The notes beneath the pieces were generated by a model that ran no database searches, was not told where the DNA came from, and saw only the letters and a program-made list of their open reading frames with translations. Position numbers and translations under genes: made by a program. 64,000 nucleotides of DNA from Clavelina lepadiformis (lineage: Eukaryota; Chordata; Ascidiacea; Aplousobranchia; Clavelinidae), in the NCBI RefSeq assembly GCF_947623445.1, contig NC_135241.1:7690501-7754500 (forward strand). The letters are read 5' to 3'. Below, piece by piece: positions 60,201 to 64,000 of the stretch (the stretch's first letter is position 1; every line of letters begins with the position of its first letter).

Positions 60201-61568
60201 ATTTTAGACTTTGAAAGAAACGATGATGACGAGCTTGGCTTCAAGAAAAATGACATCATAAGCGTAAGGACTCTGAAGACAGTTCTCTTAATCTTCTTAA
60301 TAGTAGACTTAATTGTAACCATGTAATTCAGCTCATTAATATGAGAGATGAACATTGCTGGGTGGGGGAATTAAATGGGCTTCAGGGCTGGTTTCCTGCC
60401 AAATTTGTTGAACTCGTTGATGAAAGAAGCAAGACGGTGTGTCCCCTTAATTTTGTATTAATTCTAATACATTAGCTTTTATGGTCAGTTTATGTTTTTA
60501 AGAACGATTTTTTAACAGTATTCAACTGCCGGCGATGGATATGTTAACAGCTCAATTACAGACCTTGTTCGTGGAGGGTAAGCTTAATTTTTTGTGCCTT
60601 GCCACAATCGGAGAAATCAACTACTTTCCTATTGTAATTTGTAATATGTGGTTTAGGTTGTGTCCTGCTCTCGCTGCCATATTTGAGCATGGACTTCGCA
60701 GACCCATGCTGCTTGGAAATGCCTGCCATCCATGGCAGTTTATTGAAGAAGCTGCTACACATGAAGTTGAAAAGGATTTTGATTCCGTATTTTCTAGGCT
60801 TGTCCTTTGCAAAACCTTCCGGTGAAAACCGAGTTAAATATTCCTCAACGTTTGTAACGTTTTTGTTACTTCTCTGGTTTATGTGTTACAGACTAGATGA
60901 AGATGGAAAGGTGTTAACTCCAGAGGAACTTCTGTACCGTGTAGGTATACATAATTAATGTAGTCTGGTGTTTCCAGTATATTAATGTGTTTCAAGTTTG
61001 CCTGTCATGCTCACACGATCCCTCACTCATTAACTCAACGTTTAGTGCATCCAATCCGTCAACATGAGCCACAACAACGCTCACGCTCAGATGGACGTTA
61101 AACTTCGATCCCTTGTCTGCCATGGTCTAAAGTAAGCGGGATTTTAATGTTGATTTTTTAAAGCTTAAATTGTGTATTTCCTACGCTGTAAGCTAAATTT
61201 TCTAATCTTCATGTTTTCCAGTGAACAAGTACTTCATTTGTGGCTCGAAGCTCTCTGCTCATCACTGCCAATCGTACAGAAATGGTATCACCCGTGGTCC
61301 TATCTGCTCTCTCCCGGTTGGGTCCAAATTAAGTGCGAGTTGAGGTTACTGTCGAAATTCACTTTTTATTTACCGCCCGACGGAGAATTGCCAAAAAAGA
61401 ATAGGGTGAGTCAATATTGTCGTCTCTGTTTCAGTGATGTGTTATCTCTGCCCACATTCTCAAGTCTTCACGACTTGTTTTCTTTTTTTTGTACAGTCGA
61501 AGGAAACGTTAAAGGAGGGAGTCCGCGATATGCTTGTCAAACATCATCTTTTTAGCTGGGATTTATAG
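51246..61568 (+). CDS. sgsm3: SGSM3-like protein (TBC, SH3 and RUN domains)
   Basis: Predicted Rab/Rap GTPase regulator; vertebrate SGSM3 (also called RUTBC3 or MAP) acts in small-G-protein signalling and endosomal traffic. Exons: 51246-51350, 52291-52357, 53354-53460, 54688-54789, 55076-55257, 55412-55481, 56512-56707, 56866-57011, 58276-58371, 58469-58579, 59377-59431, 59574-59707, 60108-60263, 60332-60436, 60519-60577, 60657-60821, 60892-60940, 61046-61131, 61222-61405, 61497-61568; 748 aa, human about 749. TBC domain ~115-330 with both GAP fingers: Arg170 in IEKDLLR and Gln207 in YCQGTG. The SH3 domain follows [18 protein letters not shown] (~486) through [22 protein letters not shown] domain ~560-735. 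The protein ends [10 protein letters not shown], as in the family. Intron 1 and later introns hold several transposons. Confidence 0.97.
51446..52189. mobile_element. Foldback-type element with ~290-bp inverted arms
   Basis: The left arm (51446-51735) reads as the reverse complement of the right arm (about 51880-52189). The outer ends are caatagaccatttccgagtt and the complement of aactcggaaatggtctatt. Shared inner blocks in opposite orientation include a 'ttttttcttcattgcgtaaa' type run, 'gcttgtaatttaaaaaagaa' and 'tgcgtaggattcaaac'. About 145 bp of spacer lies between the arms. It is in intron 1 of the SGSM3 gene and non-coding. Superfamily is unknown and no clear target duplication was found. 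Confidence 0.7.
53677..54012. mobile_element. hAT-type MITE, 336 bp
   Basis: Inverted ends CAGCGTGGTCCAACTTC and complement of CAGCGTGGTCCAACTGC, each followed inward by 'cgcgggcc'. Perfect 8-bp target duplication gtctacaa (53669-53676 and 54013-54020). It is in SGSM3 intron 3. The crispness of the ends suggests a comparatively young insertion. Confidence 0.92.
55518..56425. mobile_element. Mutator-like (MULE) element with tandem-array ends, ~908 bp
   Basis: Both ends are arrays of a ~15-bp unit of the form 'ttaatcacgcgacac' with variants 'ataatcactaggac'. The array at 55518-55675 is the inverted counterpart of that at about 56305-56425. The flanks repeat agttataa (55510-55517 and 56426-56433); extended by one base they match at 8 of 9, in the MULE range. 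A minus-strand frame (55717-55917) reads [20 protein letters not shown] followed by a terminal '[10 protein letters not shown]' block, similar in arrangement to the C-terminus of FLYWCH/MULE-type transposases. The rest of the transposase is absent. It is in SGSM3 intron 6. Confidence 0.65.
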
Positions 61569-63229
61569 AACGTCAAACTCGGCCGTTGATGAACGAATAT
61601 GTGTTTACATGTGTTCCTGGCAATAGTGTGTGGAAACTATTGTTCTTTTTCCTTCATTGAAGTATCTGTAGTATATATTGCGCGAAATGAGTTATGGCAT
61701 AGGTGTGCTAGATAAGATATTTAGCTAGTCTACGATGGTGGGTGTATTTTTCAAGTGCCCCAGCTACTATTTTGATTATATGGTTGCTGTAAATTCTTCA
61801 AGTCTTACGTTTTGTGTCGTTCTTTGTCGATATGTTGCAATTTTTCTCGTATCTTGCACAACATAAGTTTCAGCTTTATAAACAAGCCGCATCAACTTGA
61901 ACCACATACTCAAAAGTATTTTAACGTTTTTGTGTTCGCAGTCATTGAAACTTGTTAATGTAAATGGTGGAATAACCTTTGAAATACGTCCTCGTTTTAA
62001 GCAGGTCGCTTCATCTTTTTGAATCGTGTGTTGAATGCTTTTGCACTATCCTTATTCCGAATATACTTTTTATTTTGCTGTCCGTTTTGTTTTACCACCT
62101 GGACCGAATATTAAAATTTTTATTTATATTAGTAGATGTGCAATTGTCTATAGTTTTCAAAAGTGTGTGCTACAATAAAGACGTAAAGACAAGATATCAT
62201 CTTAAGTTTGTCTGGTGTCAATATCTGACACACATAGTTCCTTCATCAATGTTATTGCACATTGTTTTACGACTTCTTAGAAACGACAAAATAGGCTGTT
62301 CTTCATCAAACTAGATTCTGCTAGAAGATGATAAAATAATTAGCCCCGGAATATTAGCAAGCCCGACGACTAAAATCGAGACATCTAGTTATTTCAGTCG
62401 CACTGCGACTGTTAGATGAAGCCAACAACTTAGGCATACGGTATAAGTGGGTCTCGTTAGGCAGGCTACTCGTAGAACACAGAGCGGTAGGGAAATCATT
62501 AATCAACCCTGCACTTTTCATACCCGATGCAGACTCCCATTGCGTAAAAGGGCCTGTACGGCTTAAAACCAGTTTACATTAATCCTCGTTAGGAAATTTG
62601 TGCGCTTATTTGGTTTGCGTCCGACCCTCTTATGCACAGAATAAGAACCGAAATTTATGTGGTTGTTTTTAGCAGTGGTTTTTAGGAAATATATTAGCAT
62701 CGATATAGTTAATACTTGATGTATAAATCATGAGTTCGCTTTTGAGGCTTTTTAGTGGTCGATGGGACGAATATCTTTCTCAAATTTGATCGAAGTCAGA
62801 TATTCCGCCAGTAAAGCCACAACATCATGTGACCCTCACCAAGATCAGAACAACTACCAAAAGATCGCGGACGAATTTTTTCGCTGAGATTAACTTGTCT
62901 CCATGAGTGTAATAATTCATTACTTCACGATTTTTTTGGATCGGACTGTTAAGCCTTTCGCAGGACCAAGGCTATATACCCGTCGTTTGTGACTATTTTC
63001 AAAAACTGATAAGGCCAATATACACATTCCAGCCGTCCAGTAAGTTTATAAGTTGTTGTTGTTAGGATGTTTGCAATATTTTCATTAAGTACCTGAGTTT
63101 TTATAACTTAACCTAATTCCATGTCGGTAGGGATTTGTCGTTTATAGTTTTACCGATTTTCATCGAGAAGAATGTTGTACAGTACAAGCAGATTTTGTCG
63201 TCTGATCAATTGTTGTATTTAACTAAATG
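61569..63229. other. Region between SGSM3 and the right-edge gene
   Basis: Contains the SGSM3 3' untranslated region, with a candidate polyadenylation signal AATAAA at 62174-62179, and the convergent 3' side of the right-edge gene. No coding exon or transposon was recognised. Confidence 0.5.
62174..62179 (+). terminator. Candidate polyadenylation signal for SGSM3
   Basis: AATAAA about 605 nt after the SGSM3 stop codon. Canonical sequence, but unconfirmed by cDNA; the mRNA could end elsewhere. Confidence 0.3.
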
Positions 63230-63822
63230 CTATGGAGTAAAAGAGACCGGTTTTAGGCTAAAACAGCGTTCAACGTGATCGTTATTGTTGGGCAATTCCC
63301 AATTGGGCATAGATTCACAATTATGTATCCAGTAGTCAGAATCCACTTTCGATGATGGCGAAACCCACAAAGCTTTGTTGTGGAAAGCCCATTGATAATC
63401 GACTAAATTTCCGCAGTACCTCGCTAAGTTTATGGCTCGGGTAATAAGTTCCTGGGCTTTCTGGGAATTACCCAGTAAAATTTGATAAAATCCAGTCAGC
63501 AGCAACGAACGTGGAGTGAACACAGGAAATTTCTTGCATAGTTTCTGGAGCTGATTGACTGCATCTTTGCAAAGAGTAGAGGCCTGTGAAATGTCATAGA
63601 AAAATAAACAAAAAGCACAACATGTAGGGAGTTGAACTAAAACTTTCAGAAAAAATAGGAAAATCTCCAGCTTCTATCCCTCACCAACAAAGTCTCTTTG
63701 TCACTGAGTCCATATGTTTCATGACTTTTCTTTAGAGCTAGCAACCTGGCCTCAAGTAACCGGGTGAACGCTCGTACCGCGAGAAAGTTGTCAAAGTGAG
63801 TAGGTTTAACCTCTGTGGAGAG
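63230..63822 (-). CDS. Last two exons of a helical-repeat protein, possibly adenylate cyclase 10-like (partial)
   Basis: Two in-frame exons on the minus strand: 63685-63822 (46 codons, phase 0 at both ends) and 63230-63583 (117 codons and stop), joined by a 101-bp GT-AG intron. The protein continues beyond the right edge. Visible text includes LAVRAFTRLLEARLLALKKS in the first exon, and in the second FTPRSLLLTGFYQILLGNSQ followed by KAQELITRAINLARYCGN and DYQWAFHNKALW. This is a TPR-like helical pattern, ending with a DSDYWI block. The arrangement recalls the C-terminus of soluble adenylate cyclase (ADCY10), but no catalytic part lies in the window and the identity is a guess. The exons themselves look real. 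Confidence 0.45.
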
Positions 63823-64000
63823 CTGTATCAAGACGAATGCATAAGTTATTCGATTATATTGGGAAAAAATCAGTTGGATTTCTTTTTTCCAAATGAAACT
63901 TTCGGTTCCATATTGTACTAGAATCCTAGAGCGATTAATTATGGATGAAATTTAAATCTATTTGTTTTTGAAATGTGCACGAGTTGAAGTTGTGTTTGGC

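Noticed and set aside
61979..62314. 111-codon hydrophobic open frame
   Set aside because: It lies in the predicted SGSM3 3' untranslated region, overlaps the AATAAA, and its hydrophobicity follows from T-rich sequence.

Overview
This is a stretch of animal (metazoan) nuclear DNA. Genes are split into many short exons with GT-AG junctions, the DNA is AT-rich, introns run from under 100 bp to about 3.9 kb, and intergenic and intronic DNA is full of small DNA transposons with intact target-site duplications. All recognised genes have single-copy relatives of vertebrate genes (CCDC89, DPP8/9, FMN1/2, GREM, SGSM3). The two duplicated vertebrate pairs, FMN1/FMN2 and GREM1/GREM2, are each represented here by one gene. 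This suggests an invertebrate deuterostome, perhaps an invertebrate chordate, but the lineage cannot be fixed from this window.

Layout, left to right. 1-930: intergenic DNA with a hAT MITE and a pogo-type remnant. 931-3453 (+): CCDC89-like coiled-coil protein, 8 exons. 3454-8168: intergenic DNA with two hAT-type MITEs. 8169-16832 (+): dipeptidyl peptidase 8/9, 20 exons, about 878 aa, all catalytic residues present. 16833-20525: intergenic DNA with a 614-bp pogo/Tigger-type MITE. 20526-41770 (+): formin of the FMN1/FMN2 (cappuccino) class, 26 exons, about 1085 aa, with long introns toward its 3' end. 41771-46094: gene-free gap. 46095-46832 (-): single-exon Gremlin-like BMP antagonist, tail-to-tail with the formin. 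46833-51245: gene-free DNA with a hAT MITE and a foldback-type repeat. 51246-61568 (+): SGSM3-like protein (TBC-SH3-RUN), 20 exons, about 748 aa, with a hAT MITE, a foldback element and a Mutator-like element in its introns. 63230-63822 (-): last two exons of a further gene leaving the window on the right, tentatively adenylate cyclase 10-like.

Reading frames stay open across every splice junction in the five complete genes, and the predicted lengths match their vertebrate relatives (for example 748 versus about 749 aa for SGSM3). The exon models are therefore well supported, except for the first formin exon and 5' untranslated exons.

The most notable point is the convergent FMN-GREM gene pair. 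In vertebrates FMN1-GREM1 and FMN2-GREM2 are neighbours in the same tail-to-tail arrangement, and GREM1 enhancers lie inside FMN1. Here the single-copy relatives keep that arrangement, and the formin introns nearest Gremlin are unusually long with no transposon that I could recognise. That is the pattern expected of an ancient regulatory block predating the vertebrate duplications. The other genes are functionally unrelated to one another: a coiled-coil protein, a cytosolic peptidase and a Rab-GAP-type protein.
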